This document shows positions 53,711 to 63,549 of a stretch of 64,000 nt of DNA, one piece after another. The stretch comes from Pseudoxanthomonas sp. PXM02. GTDB lineage: Bacteria; Pseudomonadota; Gammaproteobacteria; Xanthomonadales; Xanthomonadaceae. The notes under the pieces are model-generated. The model worked only from the letters and a program-made list of their open reading frames with translations, made no database searches and was not told the DNA's origin. Location: the NCBI RefSeq assembly GCF_014851805.1, contig NZ_JACVAK010000003.1, forward strand, positions 1 through 64,000. The letters are read 5' to 3'. Made by a program: the position numbers and the translations under genes. How positions within the stretch are numbered: position 1 is the stretch's first letter; each line of letters opens with the position of its first letter.

Positions 53711-55267
53711 CTACTTGTCCGACCGATCTAGGATGAGCAGCACAACGTCGTTGCTCCGCATCGTCTGATCGAGATCTATCGCGCCATCGCTGCCCACCGT
53801 GACCAGCGTGTCCCGTTCTGGCTGATCCTTTGTCGCGACCTGGAGATCAGCCAACTGGGCCGCGCTGAGGTCTGTCGGAAGACCCATGTCGATGTAGGCC
53901 GTCAATGGATCGTTGTTGAGGTAGCCGGTACGGTGCACTTTCAGGCGATAGCGCCCGGGTTCGAGGTTTCGTACTCGCACCGAAAGCGGCGCTGCCGGGG
54001 CGGAAGCCAGCTTGCGGCTATAGAAGGGCCTGTTGCTCGTATCTTGAACAGGCTGTTGCCAGTCCCAGGCCAATATCACGATCCTGCGCCCATCTACCGA
54101 TGCCCATGTGTACTCGTCCGTGGTGGGAATCTCGCGCCCCGAAAGCTGGTTCAAGTACTTGTAGGCGAACCACGTCGGCTTTCTGACGCCCTCACGATTG
54201 ATCAAGCCGAAGCCCCCGTGGAACGGCGTCGGCGGCGGCCCGGCTTCTTCGAACAGATCGGTATAGGCCCAGTAGCTCATCGCTTGGGCAATCCCTTTTG
54301 TCTGCTTCAGCTTGGTCAGGACGTAGGGAGCGTTGATGTAGCTGTCATGGACCATGTCGCGCGGGCTGTAGCTGCTGCTCCACTCCGTGAAATAGAGCGG
54401 CAGGCCGGCGAATGCCGACGCGTTGATCTCTTGCCGCGCCCGGCGCGCGTCGGCAACGATGGCATCCGGTGAACTGAGGAGCTTGGTGTCCTGCTCGCCT
54501 TCCTCATCCAGAAATCCACCGTCGACGCCATAGGTATGCGTGGTGACGAAGTCGACCGGCACGTCCTCTCTTTCGCAGAACGCCAGGAACTCCGGGATCC
54601 AGGCAGCGCCCGCCGTGGATGGGCCCCCCACGCGTAACCTAGCGTCTACCCTCTTCACCGTCCTGGCCGTGTTGGCGTAGAGCGCGAAGTAGGCATCCCT
54701 GTCAGCACCCTCCCAGAAGTCCTTCAGATTGGGCTCGTTCCAGACCTCGAAGTACCAGCGACGCACTTCGTCCACCCCATACCTTTCGATGACGTGCCTC
54801 AGGTAGGTCTCGACGAGATCACGCCAGAGAGCCGGATCGGGATGCGAAGTGTTGGCTTTCCAGTAGAAAAGCGATTGATCTGATGTCTTTAGGGCCGAGG
54901 GCGTGAAGCTGAGCTCCACGAAGGGACGTACCCCCTTGGCCAGCATTGCGTCATACAGCTGATCGATTCGGGTCCAGTCGTACACGATCTGGCCATCGAC
55001 CTGACGTACCGTGCCCAGTGCGTCGTGGAAGAGGTCATGGAAGCGCAGGTACTTGAACCCAAGCTCCTCAGACGCGGCCGCCAGGTGCGTCTGTGAGTCC
55101 TCACGGATCAGTGTGCCTGGGTAGTCCGAGCCCACCGAGAATGCGTAGAAGCGATCGATCGGCTCCGACGCCTTGGCTACGTCCAAGTCAATCCTACGTG
55201 CGGATTGATCGGCCGCAGCGCAGGAGACCGCGACACTGCAAAGGACCGCAAATAGCACTCGGCGCAT
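53711..55267 (-). CDS. exported GH39-family glycoside hydrolase (beta-xylosidase-like)
   Basis: A 518-residue protein with signal peptide (MRRVLFAVLCSVAVSCAAAD). It has a TIM-barrel with acid/base Glu178 in EVWNEPN and nucleophile Glu295 in LYFTEWSSSY, and a C-terminal beta-sandwich. This fits GH39, which includes beta-xylosidases and iduronidases acting with retention. An ATG 10 codons upstream is also possible. It stands alone, without sugar transporters nearby, and its lower GC suggests acquisition by transfer. Confidence 0.88.
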   Translation of the reverse strand: MRRVLFAVLCSVAVSCAAADQSARRIDLDVAKASEPIDRFYAFSVGSDYPGTLIREDSQTHLAAASEELGFKYLRFHDLFHDALGTVRQVDGQIVYDWTRIDQLYDAMLAKGVRPFVELSFTPSALKTSDQSLFYWKANTSHPDPALWRDLVETYLRHVIERYGVDEVRRWYFEVWNEPNLKDFWEGADRDAYFALYANTARTVKRVDARLRVGGPSTAGAAWIPEFLAFCEREDVPVDFVTTHTYGVDGGFLDEEGEQDTKLLSSPDAIVADARRARQEINASAFAGLPLYFTEWSSSYSPRDMVHDSYINAPYVLTKLKQTKGIAQAMSYWAYTDLFEEAGPPPTPFHGGFGLINREGVRKPTWFAYKYLNQLSGREIPTTDEYTWASVDGRRIVILAWDWQQPVQDTSNRPFYSRKLASAPAAPLSVRVRNLEPGRYRLKVHRTGYLNNDPLTAYIDMGLPTDLSAAQLADLQVATKDQPERDTLVTVGSDGAIDLDQTMRSNDVVLLILDRSDK

Positions 55268-55434
55268 GGCAACCAGCCCCACGTAATGTGTAGCCATGGA
55301 GCATAGCGACGGATCGGTGAGTGAGGTATTCGAATACTCGCTCCAGCTATGCTGATAAAGCTATTGTTGCCGGTGACGTACGAACCACGCCGCGGCCACC
55401 GTAAAGAAGCCCGGGCGATCGATGCTACTTGCTC

Positions 55435-56328
55435 TCAAACCAGCATCGACTGCTGAGCGGAGATCCCGGCCGTAGCGCCCTGCCATGATGCCGTGGTGAC
55501 CGAGGGCATTCCGGGGTTGGCGAGGTCGCCGGCGGCGTAGATGCCGGGCATGCTGGTTTCGCGACGCTCGTCGACTTTGAGGGCGATGCCTGTAGGCGTG
55601 GTGATCGTGTCCAGGCCCAGCGACTCGTGCAGGCTTGCGGAGGGCTTGGTACGCGGATGCGCGAATAGGATGTCAACCGCAACATCCAGCGCGGTATCGA
55701 GCTTGACGCTGGCTTCATGCTCACCGTGACGAACAATTCCGACGATCCGCCCATCTGCGATAGCTACGTGGCGGCGAGCCAGATCCGTCCGGATATCGGG
55801 TGCAAGGTCGTGGCCATCGGCGAGGACCGTCAACCTGTCGGTCCAATCGTGGAACAGCCTGACCTGATTCATCGACTGGGGGCCGGACCAAACAAGACCC
55901 CAGTGTTGTCCCGCGACTTCGAAGCCGTCGCAATAGGGGCAAGGCACGATGGCTGTGCCCCAGCCTTCGGCATAACCCGAGACATCAGGGATTTGGTCGA
56001 CAACGCCATAACTCAGGATCAGACGGCGTGCTCTAAGGCTTTCGCTATCTGCAGTAAGAACAGAAAAGTCGTCAATGGCTCCCGAGATGCTGTCAGCGCG
56101 TGCATTGACCAGCGTGATTGTGGGGTAGCGTGTCAATTGCCTCCGCGCGTCGGCCAAGATGTCCAGCGGCGGCTTGTGATCGTGGCCGAGCATGCCATGC
56201 GAATGGCCGGCGAAGCGATTGCGCGGTAGGCCGGTATCGAGAACGGTGACTTTCCGGCGGGCCCTGCCAAGCTGAAGGGCCGCGGCAAGACCGGCAAAGC
56301 TGCCGCCAATGATGATGACGTCATTCAT
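55435..56328 (-). CDS. thioredoxin-reductase-like FAD/NAD(P) oxidoreductase
   Basis: A 297-residue flavoprotein: FAD-binding VIIIGGSFAGLAAALQLG at the N-terminus, redox-active CPYC at 130-133, and a C-terminal FAD motif GIYAAGDLANP. The fold is that of thioredoxin reductases, but such stand-alone forms often serve other disulfide or quinone substrates. The NADPH-binding GxGxxA motif is poorly conserved (LVWSGPQSMNQ). It lies between the GH39 gene and a TetR gene with no tight coupling. Confidence 0.82.
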   Translation of the reverse strand: MNDVIIIGGSFAGLAAALQLGRARRKVTVLDTGLPRNRFAGHSHGMLGHDHKPPLDILADARRQLTRYPTITLVNARADSISGAIDDFSVLTADSESLRARRLILSYGVVDQIPDVSGYAEGWGTAIVPCPYCDGFEVAGQHWGLVWSGPQSMNQVRLFHDWTDRLTVLADGHDLAPDIRTDLARRHVAIADGRIVGIVRHGEHEASVKLDTALDVAVDILFAHPRTKPSASLHESLGLDTITTPTGIALKVDERRETSMPGIYAAGDLANPGMPSVTTASWQGATAGISAQQSMLV

Positions 56329-56435
56329 GGTGATGGGCTCCGCGTTCTTAATGAAAAGGTAGTAGATACGGCAGGGTTATGCCATTCAAAGGCGCATGCG
56401 GGAGGTACCAAACATTGAGACGTGGGTTCGCTGGA

Positions 56436-57023
56436 CTATTCACGTGAGCATTGTCCGTGAAACGCCCGACGAAACAGGCTCAGCGTCGCTTCGGCGCTCG
56501 TCGGCGCAAGCGGCGTAACCTGCAGCGCGTTTGCCTGTTGCAGTAGCTGCAGATACAGACTGGCGTGCTCCTCTGCCATGTCGATTCCGTCGCGAGTCAG
56601 GGCTAGGCGAATGTACGTCCTGTAAGGCGCCAAATAAGCGTTCCAGAGTTCAGCGTAGAAGCCGGCCCCACTGGTGGAGCGACGGAGAGTTCCACAGAAG
56701 CGTCGACATGCTCCCACCTGAGCCAACTTCTGAATCTCGAGGGCGACATGGGCCAACGCTTCTTTCAGCCCGGATCCCGAAAGGGAAGGAACTACCAACA
56801 TGGGGAAGCCCGACGCATGTAGGTCCATGACGGCCGCGAACAGGCGCGCCTTGTCGCGATAGTGAGCGTAGATCGTCGCCTTGGTATATCCCGCGGTCTC
56901 CGCGATCCGATGCATGCACGCATCATCGAAGCCGGAAGCCTCGAACGCCTTGGCAGCGGCTTCGAGAATGCACGCCCGGGTATGTGCGCGCACGCGTTCC
57001 CAGCGCTTCGCGGATGCATTCAT
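56436..57023 (-). CDS. TetR-family regulator
   Basis: A 195-residue regulator with an N-terminal TetR helix-turn-helix (ACILEAAAKAFEASGFDDAC, then GYTKATIYAHYRDKARLFAA) and an AefR-like C-terminal domain. The ATG at 57023 is 26 bp behind the stop of the short-chain dehydrogenase gene. It probably controls that dehydrogenase and perhaps the efflux operon further upstream. Confidence 0.88.
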   Translation of the reverse strand: MNASAKRWERVRAHTRACILEAAAKAFEASGFDDACMHRIAETAGYTKATIYAHYRDKARLFAAVMDLHASGFPMLVVPSLSGSGLKEALAHVALEIQKLAQVGACRRFCGTLRRSTSGAGFYAELWNAYLAPYRTYIRLALTRDGIDMAEEHASLYLQLLQQANALQVTPLAPTSAEATLSLFRRAFHGQCSRE

Positions 57024-57049
57024 TTCAGGAGCGTCCGATGCGCCTTGGC

Positions 57050-57853
57050 TCAGGCGAGCCCGAATGTCTTCCGCAGGCTGGCATCCACCGGCCCGGCAGG
57101 CATGAAACGCCGCAGCTTCGCCAGGAGCGATGCCTGTCCGGCGGGCGCGCGACGCATCCTCCACTTTCCGAGGGCTGCCTCGACAATGGTATCGGCCACA
57201 ATCGCGGCATCCGGGGCCTCGCGCGATGCGCGCGCGATCGCCCCAAGCGCGAGCTCGCGCTCCCGATCATAGTCACAGATGGAAGTGCCGGCCCGTTGTG
57301 TGTTCGCCTCGAAGCTGGTGTTGGTGAATGAGGGCTGCACCAGCGTGACCCGTACTCCAAATTGGCGCAGCTCGTGATCCAGACTTTCGGACAGCCCTTC
57401 AACAGCGTGCTTGCTGGCGGCATAGACGCCCATGTACGGGGCCGGCAGAAATCCCAGCACCGAACTCAAGTTAATGATCCGGCCGCTGCGGCGACTGCGC
57501 ATGTGGGGCAGCACGGCGCGGATGGTCCTTGTGACGCCGAGCACATTGGTGTCGAACAGGGACTCGACTTCCGGTATTCCGGTCTCTTCCACCGAGCCGA
57601 CCAGGTTCTGGCCCGCGTTGTTCACCAGAACATCGATGCGACCCTCCCTTGCAATAATGGTCGCGACGGCATGATCAATGCTTGCCTGCTCCCGGACATC
57701 CAAATGCACGAGCGTCACGCCCTTGACGGGCTCCGCATGGTCGAGCCCACGGACGCTGCCGTACACCACGCACCCCGTATCAGCGAGCGCCCTTGCGCTG
57801 GCGCGACCGATACCGGAAGAGACACCGGTGATAAGAACGACCTTCTTTTCCAT
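57050..57853 (-). CDS. short-chain dehydrogenase/reductase
   Basis: A 267-residue classical SDR: TGVSSGIG cofactor motif at 8-15, NNAG motif, catalytic Ser in INLSS and YAASK. It oxidises or reduces an alcohol/carbonyl with NAD(P); substrate unknown. AGAAGG lies 7 bp before the ATG at 57853, chosen over an ATG 10 codons upstream that has no ribosome site. It is 45 bp behind the RND transporter gene in the same direction. Confidence 0.88.
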   Translation of the reverse strand: MEKKVVLITGVSSGIGRASARALADTGCVVYGSVRGLDHAEPVKGVTLVHLDVREQASIDHAVATIIAREGRIDVLVNNAGQNLVGSVEETGIPEVESLFDTNVLGVTRTIRAVLPHMRSRRSGRIINLSSVLGFLPAPYMGVYAASKHAVEGLSESLDHELRQFGVRVTLVQPSFTNTSFEANTQRAGTSICDYDRERELALGAIARASREAPDAAIVADTIVEAALGKWRMRRAPAGQASLLAKLRRFMPAGPVDASLRKTFGLA

Positions 57854-57898
57854 AACTGCCTTCTTGATCAGATTTGAGTTCATGTGTCGGACTGCATC

Positions 57899-60800
57899 TC
57901 AGTGAGCAGGCGCGAGCGCTGGCTCGGCCTTCTCATTGGGCGAGGATGGTTTGATCTTGAACCAGATCGCGTACATCGCCGGCAGGAAGACCAGGGTGAG
58001 GACGGTTCCTGCCAGGGTGCCGCCGATCAACGTGTACGCCAGCGTTCCCCAAAACACGGAATGCGTCAGGGGTATGAAGGCCAGAATCGCGGCCAGTGCG
58101 GTCAGGATGACCGGGCGCGCTCGTTGTACCGTCGCTTCAACAACGGCATCGAACGGACGCAAGCCTTCTTTCTCGTTCTCGTGAATCTGACCTATCAGGA
58201 TCAGGGTGTTGCGCATCAGGATGCCGGACAGCGCGATCAGGCCGACCAGCGCGTTGATGCCGAAGGGCTGCTGGAAGAGCAGTAGCATCGGTACGACGCC
58301 GATTAAGCCCAGTGGGCTGGTGGCGAACACCATGATCATCGCGGCGATGGAGCGCACCTGCAGGATGATGATCAGTAGCGTGAGAGCGATCATGATCGGG
58401 AATAGGGGGAGCATTGCCGTCGTGGCTTTGCCGGATTCCTCGATCGCACCGGCCTGTTCAATGCGGTAGCCGGCCGGGAGTCGTTCGATCAGCGGTTGCA
58501 GGTCGTTGAGGACCGCGGTGGAGACGTCCGGCGGTTGCAACCCTTCGGCAATGTCGCCACGGACCGTGATCGTGGGGGTGCGATCGCGGCGGCGCAGGAT
58601 CGGGTCCTCCATCCGTATTTCAACGGTGCCCACCTGGGACAGCGGGATGCGTTGACCGGCACTTCCGACCAAGGTGAAGTCTGCAATCTTCTGCGGATCC
58701 AGACGCGTGTCGCCCGCTGCGCGGCCCACGACCTGCACGGAGCGGATGTCTTCGCGAACGTCGGTGAGCGGTGCACCGCTGAGCAGGAACTGTAACTGCA
58801 GCGCCACCGAATTCGAGGTCAGGCCCACCGCATTGAGGCGATCCTGGTCCAGAGCGAAGTGCAGCGTGGGTACGCGAGGACCCCAGTCGGTATTGACCGT
58901 GCGCATCATCGGGTTGCCCCGCATGATCGCGCCCGCCTCGTCAGCGATCTCACGCAGTTTGCTCGTGTCCGGCCCCATGACCCTGTAAGCCACCGGGAAC
59001 GGGGACGGTGGACCAAACACGATCTGGGTGACGCGCACCTGCGCTTCGGGCGCCAGCCCGTCGGCGATCGCCTCGCGCAAACGGAATTTCAGGGCTTCGC
59101 GCTCCTTGTCATCGCCGGCCAGTACCACGATCTTGGCGAATGACGGGTCAGGCAATTCCGGCGCCATCGCCAGGAAGAAGCGCGGGGCACCCTGACCGAT
59201 GTAGGCCGTGACGATACGTGCCTCTTCCTGCTTGGCGAGCCACGCCTCGACTTTCGCCGCTGCGGCGCTGGTCTGCTGAATGGAGGTGCCGTAGGGCATC
59301 TGCACTTCGACCAGCACTTCCGGTCGGTCCGAGGTAGGAAAGAATTGCTTCTTGACCGCGCCCATGCCGACGAGGGCCAGTACGAAAAGTCCCACCACCG
59401 CGCCGGCGACCAGCCACTTGCGAGCGATCACACGCGCCAGCAGCTCCCGGAAGCGGTTGTAGTTTCGGGTGTTGTAGATGGCCTGATGCCCGCCTTCCAC
59501 CTTCTTGATGTCCGGCAGCAGCTTCACACCCAGGTAGGGCGTAAACACGACGGCTACCACCCAAGATACGATGAGGGCGATGCCAACGATCCAGAACATG
59601 TTTCCGGTGTACTCGCCCGCGGTCGACCGCGCGAAGCCGTTGGGCATGAAGCCAATGGCGGTGACCAGGGTGCCGGATAGCATCGGCGCGGCGGTGTGGC
59701 TCCATGCGTAAGCCGAGGCAGCCACACGGCTGTACCCCTCTTCCATCTTCACCACCATCATTTCGATGGCGATGATGGCATCGTCGACCAGCAGCCCCAA
59801 CGCGAGGATGAGCGAGCCCAGCGTGATGCGGTCGAAGTTCTTGCCCGTGGCGGCCATGATGACGAACACTGCGGCCAGCGTCAGGGGCACGGCTGCGGCG
59901 ACTACGATGCCGACGCGCCAGCCCATGCTGACGAAGCAGACCAGCATTACCACGAGCAGCGCGACGAAGAACTTGACCATGAACTCGTCGACCGCCGAGC
60001 TGATGTTCACAGCCTGGTCTGTGACTTTGGTCAGCGATATGCCCAAAGGCAGTTGGGCGTTGATCTTGCTGACTTCCGATTCAAGTGCCTTGCCGAGATC
60101 CAGGCCGTTCCAGTCGTCGCGCATGATGACGCCCAGCAGAAGCGCCGGCTCACCGTTGTTTCGGACAAGGAAAGTGGCGGGATCCTCATAACCACGCTCG
60201 ACGGTGGCCACATCGGACAGCTTTAGAGTGCGTCCGCGCGCCACAATCGGCGTCTGCCGAATCTTCTCCAGGCTATCGAACGCGCCTTCTACCCGAACGA
60301 ACACCTGCGGCCCACGCGTTTCGATAGAACCAGCGGGTGTCAGCACGTTCTGGCTGTTGAGTGCAGCGAAAATGTCCTGTGGGCTGACGCCAACGGTGGC
60401 CAGCCGATCATGCGAGAACGATACGAAGATGCGCTCTGGCTGCTCGCCGATGATGTTGACCTTCTTGACCCCCGGCACATGCAGCAGTTGCTGGCGTAGC
60501 GCCTCGGCATCGCGCACCAGCAGGCGTTGTGGTTCGCCCTTCGCCTTCAGGGCGAAGAGCGCGAAGGTTACGTCCGCATACTCGTCATTGAGCATCGGCC
60601 CGATGACACCTGCGGGTAGCCTCTCGGCTTCGTCCCCCAACTTCTTACGGGCTTGGTAGAACTCCTCCTGCACTTGGGAGGGGGGCGTCGCATCGCGCAA
60701 GGACACCATCGTGAAAGCGAGACCTGGCCTTGTGTAGGTCTCGGAGCGGTCGTACCAACGCAGTTCCTGCAGTCGCTTTTCCAGTGGCTCGGCCACCAGA

Positions 60801-60997
60801 TCCTGCATTTCTTGCGCCGTCGCTCCTGGCCACGCGGTGACGACCGTCATCTGTTTGATAGTGAAGGGCGGATCCTCGGCACGACCCAGCTGGAAGAATG
60901 CGAGGACGCCCGCCACCGATATCAAGAACAGCAGGAAGACGGTTACGGAGCGCTCGCGAACCGCGAGCGAGGAAAGATTGAAGCGCCCCTCGCTCAT
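57899..60997 (-). CDS. RND efflux transporter, inner-membrane subunit
   Basis: A 1032-residue AcrB-type proton-driven pump with 12 membrane helices and two large periplasmic loops. The proton-relay Asp pair is seen in GLLVDDAIIAIEMM, and TSDRPEVLVEVQMPYG begins the second periplasmic part. The ATG overlaps the adaptor gene stop by ATGA. No outer-membrane factor gene follows, so a TolC-like channel encoded elsewhere must complete the pump. Confidence 0.93.
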   Translation of the reverse strand: MSEGRFNLSSLAVRERSVTVFLLFLISVAGVLAFFQLGRAEDPPFTIKQMTVVTAWPGATAQEMQDLVAEPLEKRLQELRWYDRSETYTRPGLAFTMVSLRDATPPSQVQEEFYQARKKLGDEAERLPAGVIGPMLNDEYADVTFALFALKAKGEPQRLLVRDAEALRQQLLHVPGVKKVNIIGEQPERIFVSFSHDRLATVGVSPQDIFAALNSQNVLTPAGSIETRGPQVFVRVEGAFDSLEKIRQTPIVARGRTLKLSDVATVERGYEDPATFLVRNNGEPALLLGVIMRDDWNGLDLGKALESEVSKINAQLPLGISLTKVTDQAVNISSAVDEFMVKFFVALLVVMLVCFVSMGWRVGIVVAAAVPLTLAAVFVIMAATGKNFDRITLGSLILALGLLVDDAIIAIEMMVVKMEEGYSRVAASAYAWSHTAAPMLSGTLVTAIGFMPNGFARSTAGEYTGNMFWIVGIALIVSWVVAVVFTPYLGVKLLPDIKKVEGGHQAIYNTRNYNRFRELLARVIARKWLVAGAVVGLFVLALVGMGAVKKQFFPTSDRPEVLVEVQMPYGTSIQQTSAAAAKVEAWLAKQEEARIVTAYIGQGAPRFFLAMAPELPDPSFAKIVVLAGDDKEREALKFRLREAIADGLAPEAQVRVTQIVFGPPSPFPVAYRVMGPDTSKLREIADEAGAIMRGNPMMRTVNTDWGPRVPTLHFALDQDRLNAVGLTSNSVALQLQFLLSGAPLTDVREDIRSVQVVGRAAGDTRLDPQKIADFTLVGSAGQRIPLSQVGTVEIRMEDPILRRRDRTPTITVRGDIAEGLQPPDVSTAVLNDLQPLIERLPAGYRIEQAGAIEESGKATTAMLPLFPIMIALTLLIIILQVRSIAAMIMVFATSPLGLIGVVPMLLLFQQPFGINALVGLIALSGILMRNTLILIGQIHENEKEGLRPFDAVVEATVQRARPVILTALAAILAFIPLTHSVFWGTLAYTLIGGTLAGTVLTLVFLPAMYAIWFKIKPSSPNEKAEPALAPAH

Positions 60998-62094
60998 CGC
61001 TGCGCTCCGGAGGGTGCTGCGCCCTCACCCAATGGCCTGACGATCTGTCCGTTGTTGATCAGGTGCGCGCCGAGCGATATGACTTTTTGACCTGATTGCA
61101 GGTTGCCTTTGACGTGCGCCAGGTCATCCGAGAGGCCCACCACTTTTACTGGACGCCAAACGGCTTTGACGGGCTTGCCCTCCAGCGCCCAGACGCCGGT
61201 CCCTTTCCCCGGATCGAACAACGCGCCGATCGGGACCTGCAGTGCGGCAGCGGCGGAAGCGGCATCCGCGATTTCGACCGTGACCGTGGCACCCAGTGGG
61301 GCCTCTGCTAGCACGCCGTCCAGGACATACCGTGCCTCATAGGTGCGTGTCAGCGGATCGGCCGCGTCGGAGAGTTGCCTAAGCTTGGCGGGCACGGGGT
61401 CCCGGTGATCGCCATACAGCTTCGCCTGCCCAACCGAGCCCAATGCAGGCCGAAGCGTCTCGGGGAGCTGCACGATGGCTTCACGCTCTCCTGTCCGTGC
61501 CAGCCGCACGACGGGCTGGCCGGCGCTCACTACCTGGCCGGGCTCGGCCAGCGTCTCCATCACGACGCCGTCCGCGTCGGCGAGCAGCTCGGCGTAGCGA
61601 TTGGCATTGCTGGCCACCTGCGCTTGGGCTTTGGCGGCACTGAGCTGAGCACGCGCAGCATCGGCCGCAGCCTTGCTCTGGTCGTATGACGAGGCGGAGA
61701 TGGCACCGGTGCCGAGCAGGGCGCGATATCTGGCCTCATCGGCGACCGCTTGTCTGGCTTGGGCTTGCGCGGCAATGACAGCCTGCTGTTGCGCTTGCGC
61801 TGACAACTGCAGGTCGGCCGGGTCAATGCGCATCAAGATTTGCCCGCGGCGCACCTTCTGTCCCGCATCCACGAGCCGCTGTGACACCTTGCCTGGCACG
61901 CGGAACCCGAGATCGCTCTGGACTCTCGCCGCTACCGTTCCTGTGAAAGCACGAGATGAGGCGCCATCACCCATCACGGTGGCCGTGCGCACCAAAGGCG
62001 TCTCGGTCCGCGGGTCAGCAGGCGCTTCGGTACCGCACCCGGCCAGAAGACCAACGAGCGCGAAAGCTAATGAATTTTTAACAAAAGAGCGCAT
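60994..62094 (-). CDS. RND efflux periplasmic adaptor lipoprotein
   Basis: A 366-residue membrane-fusion protein with a lipoprotein signal (lipobox LLAGC near residue 19). It has a biotinyl-lipoyl-like segment (SDLGFRVPGKVSQRLVDAGQ), an alpha-helical hairpin rich in Ala/Gln (residues about 95-180) and beta-barrel parts. It links the RND pump to an outer-membrane channel. The promoter contains the palindromic operator at 62135-62158, and the TetR gene lies just upstream. Confidence 0.92.
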   Translation of the reverse strand: MRSFVKNSLAFALVGLLAGCGTEAPADPRTETPLVRTATVMGDGASSRAFTGTVAARVQSDLGFRVPGKVSQRLVDAGQKVRRGQILMRIDPADLQLSAQAQQQAVIAAQAQARQAVADEARYRALLGTGAISASSYDQSKAAADAARAQLSAAKAQAQVASNANRYAELLADADGVVMETLAEPGQVVSAGQPVVRLARTGEREAIVQLPETLRPALGSVGQAKLYGDHRDPVPAKLRQLSDAADPLTRTYEARYVLDGVLAEAPLGATVTVEIADAASAAAALQVPIGALFDPGKGTGVWALEGKPVKAVWRPVKVVGLSDDLAHVKGNLQSGQKVISLGAHLINNGQIVRPLGEGAAPSGAQR

Positions 62095-62134
62095 GGGAGT
62101 ACCGTCGATCCAAGTCGACGGCACTTTGAACCTA

Positions 62135-62158
62135 GTGACTATATTAGTCAATAGTCAC
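62135..62158. promoter_or_regulatory. operator in front of the RND efflux operon
   Basis: GTGACTAT (62135-62142) and ATAGTCAC (62151-62158) form a perfect palindrome with an 8-bp spacer. The spacer itself contains ATTAGTCA, giving three TGACTA/TAGTCA half-sites at 62136, 62145 and 62152. It lies between the TetR gene and the adaptor start, the expected site for the TetR protein. Confidence 0.75.
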
Positions 62159-62168
62159 AACAGTGCCT

Positions 62169-62786
62169 CTAAGGGGACAAGCTCCGCAGCACGAGGCTGC
62201 AGAGCAGCATGGGAGCCTGGTCGCTGTACTCGAGGCTATGCGGCAGCAAAAGTGGATTCAGGTAGGGGCGCAACACCAGATGGATCGCATCGGTGGTTTC
62301 GTCCAATGGCGTTTTGCGCTCGAAGTCGCCTGACTCCCGGCCTTGCTGGAGAATCTCCTGGAGTAGTGCGCGCAGCCTTTCCTCATAAGCCAGTACGGAT
62401 GGCCACCGCTCGGCAGCGGCCGACTGCGCTATCTCGTAGAGCTTGCGATCTTGGGAAAGAAGCTTCTGATGCGCCTCAGTAGAGGCCTTGAAAAGCCTTC
62501 TCAGCCGCTCTGCAGGCTGCTCCACCCCATCAAGGGCCTGGAGGATTTCTTGTTCGAGCTGACTCAAGCAGTTGGAGCAGATCGCCTCGCCAATGGCCTG
62601 CTTGGATTCGAAGAACTTATAGACGTAGGCCTTTGAGAAGCCGATCGCCTTGGCGAGGTCGGAAACGGTGGTTTTCTCGTAGCCGTAGTGGCTGAAGTGC
62701 TCGGTAGCCGCGACGACAATCTGATCACGAATGTCGTGTGTAGCTGGCCCACGGCCTGACCCAGGTGGAGAAATTGTGGCGTTCAT
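62169..62786 (-). CDS. TetR-family regulator of the efflux operon
   Basis: A 205-residue AcrR/TetR-type repressor: helix-turn-helix at residues 20-65 (IRDQIVVAATEHFSHYGYEK, then GFSKAYVYKFFESKQAIGEA) and a helical ligand-binding part. It is transcribed in the same direction as the pump genes and separated from them by 74 bp that hold a palindromic operator, which fits drug-induced release of repression. Confidence 0.9.
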   Translation of the reverse strand: MNATISPPGSGRGPATHDIRDQIVVAATEHFSHYGYEKTTVSDLAKAIGFSKAYVYKFFESKQAIGEAICSNCLSQLEQEILQALDGVEQPAERLRRLFKASTEAHQKLLSQDRKLYEIAQSAAAERWPSVLAYEERLRALLQEILQQGRESGDFERKTPLDETTDAIHLVLRPYLNPLLLPHSLEYSDQAPMLLCSLVLRSLSP

Positions 62787-63327
62787 GGGCCCAGATTATC
62801 CGAGCCTCCATGAACCATCAACGTGTGACGAACATGGCTACTGGTCACTGGGCTCCTCTAGCTCACACGGTCGCTGTAGCCTTCAGGGCCAATTGGGTGC
62901 ACTTCCCGAAGCGACGACGAGCCGAAGGCCCCACGTTCAAGCACGCAGAAATGATGGGGAGACCTGGTCATTAGAGGGGCGGGCCACGACGTCAGCTTTG
63001 GGTCGGAAGCAGTCAGACGACAGAAGCCGGTGCTAAACCGATCTTGCATCGGAAGCGCCAACGCCGCACAGGGAAGATCATGATCCACATTAGCTGGTAA
63101 CACTTGAGAACGCAGAGTCCCGCCTTAGCAGACCTTGTTCGGTGATGCTTGGAGGCATAGGCATTTCTCTTGCAAGCCACAATTTCAACGTCACTCAGCG
63201 CTAATGCAGTGCTAGCACAGCTGAATGGCGGGTCATTAAGCCCTTTGCTAGTCAAGGGACTTGTTGCGAACATTGGAAGGGCGTACAACGATAGCGCGCA
63301 CACTCTCGGCGCCCACGAGCGCCGAAC
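62787..63327. other. 541-bp interval without supported gene
   Basis: No open frame on either strand here has a recognisable product, and GC content is low for this genome. It includes the degenerate dispersed palindrome near 62989. It must hold the promoters of the TetR gene (left) and of the small-protein/YkgJ-type pair (right). Confidence 0.5.
62989..63016. repeat. dispersed palindrome, GGGTCG-loop type, degenerate copy 4
   Basis: ACGTCAGCTTT and GGAAGCAGTCA enclose GGGTCG. Compared with the copy at 4260 several arm positions are changed, but GCTTT-GGGTCG-GAAGC is intact. Confidence 0.45.
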
Positions 63328-63549
63328 ATGGAACCCAGAGACGCCTCCGAAGCGGGAGTGTTGCTTCGCATCCATTTTGCTGAGCGCAAAACCGAGAATG
63401 GTCTCTATGTGGAAGCCAGGGCCAGCTTTAGAAGCCCGACGGCACCCTGCACCATCCACCTAATTACTCAGAAGCGTCATCCTACTCGTGAAGCCGCTGA
63501 TGAGGCTATTGTCAGCATTGCAAGACAGCATGGCTGGGGCGCCAACTAA
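63328..63549 (+). CDS. small protein of unknown function
   Basis: A 73-residue protein (MEPRDASEAGVLLRIHFAER, then TREAADEAIVSIARQHGWGA). It has no signal peptide and no recognised domain; the pattern of strands followed by a C-terminal helix suggests a small compact fold. Its TAA stop overlaps the next ATG (TAATG), so it is coupled to the YkgJ-like gene. Confidence 0.55.
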   Translation: MEPRDASEAGVLLRIHFAERKTENGLYVEARASFRSPTAPCTIHLITQKRHPTREAADEAIVSIARQHGWGAN

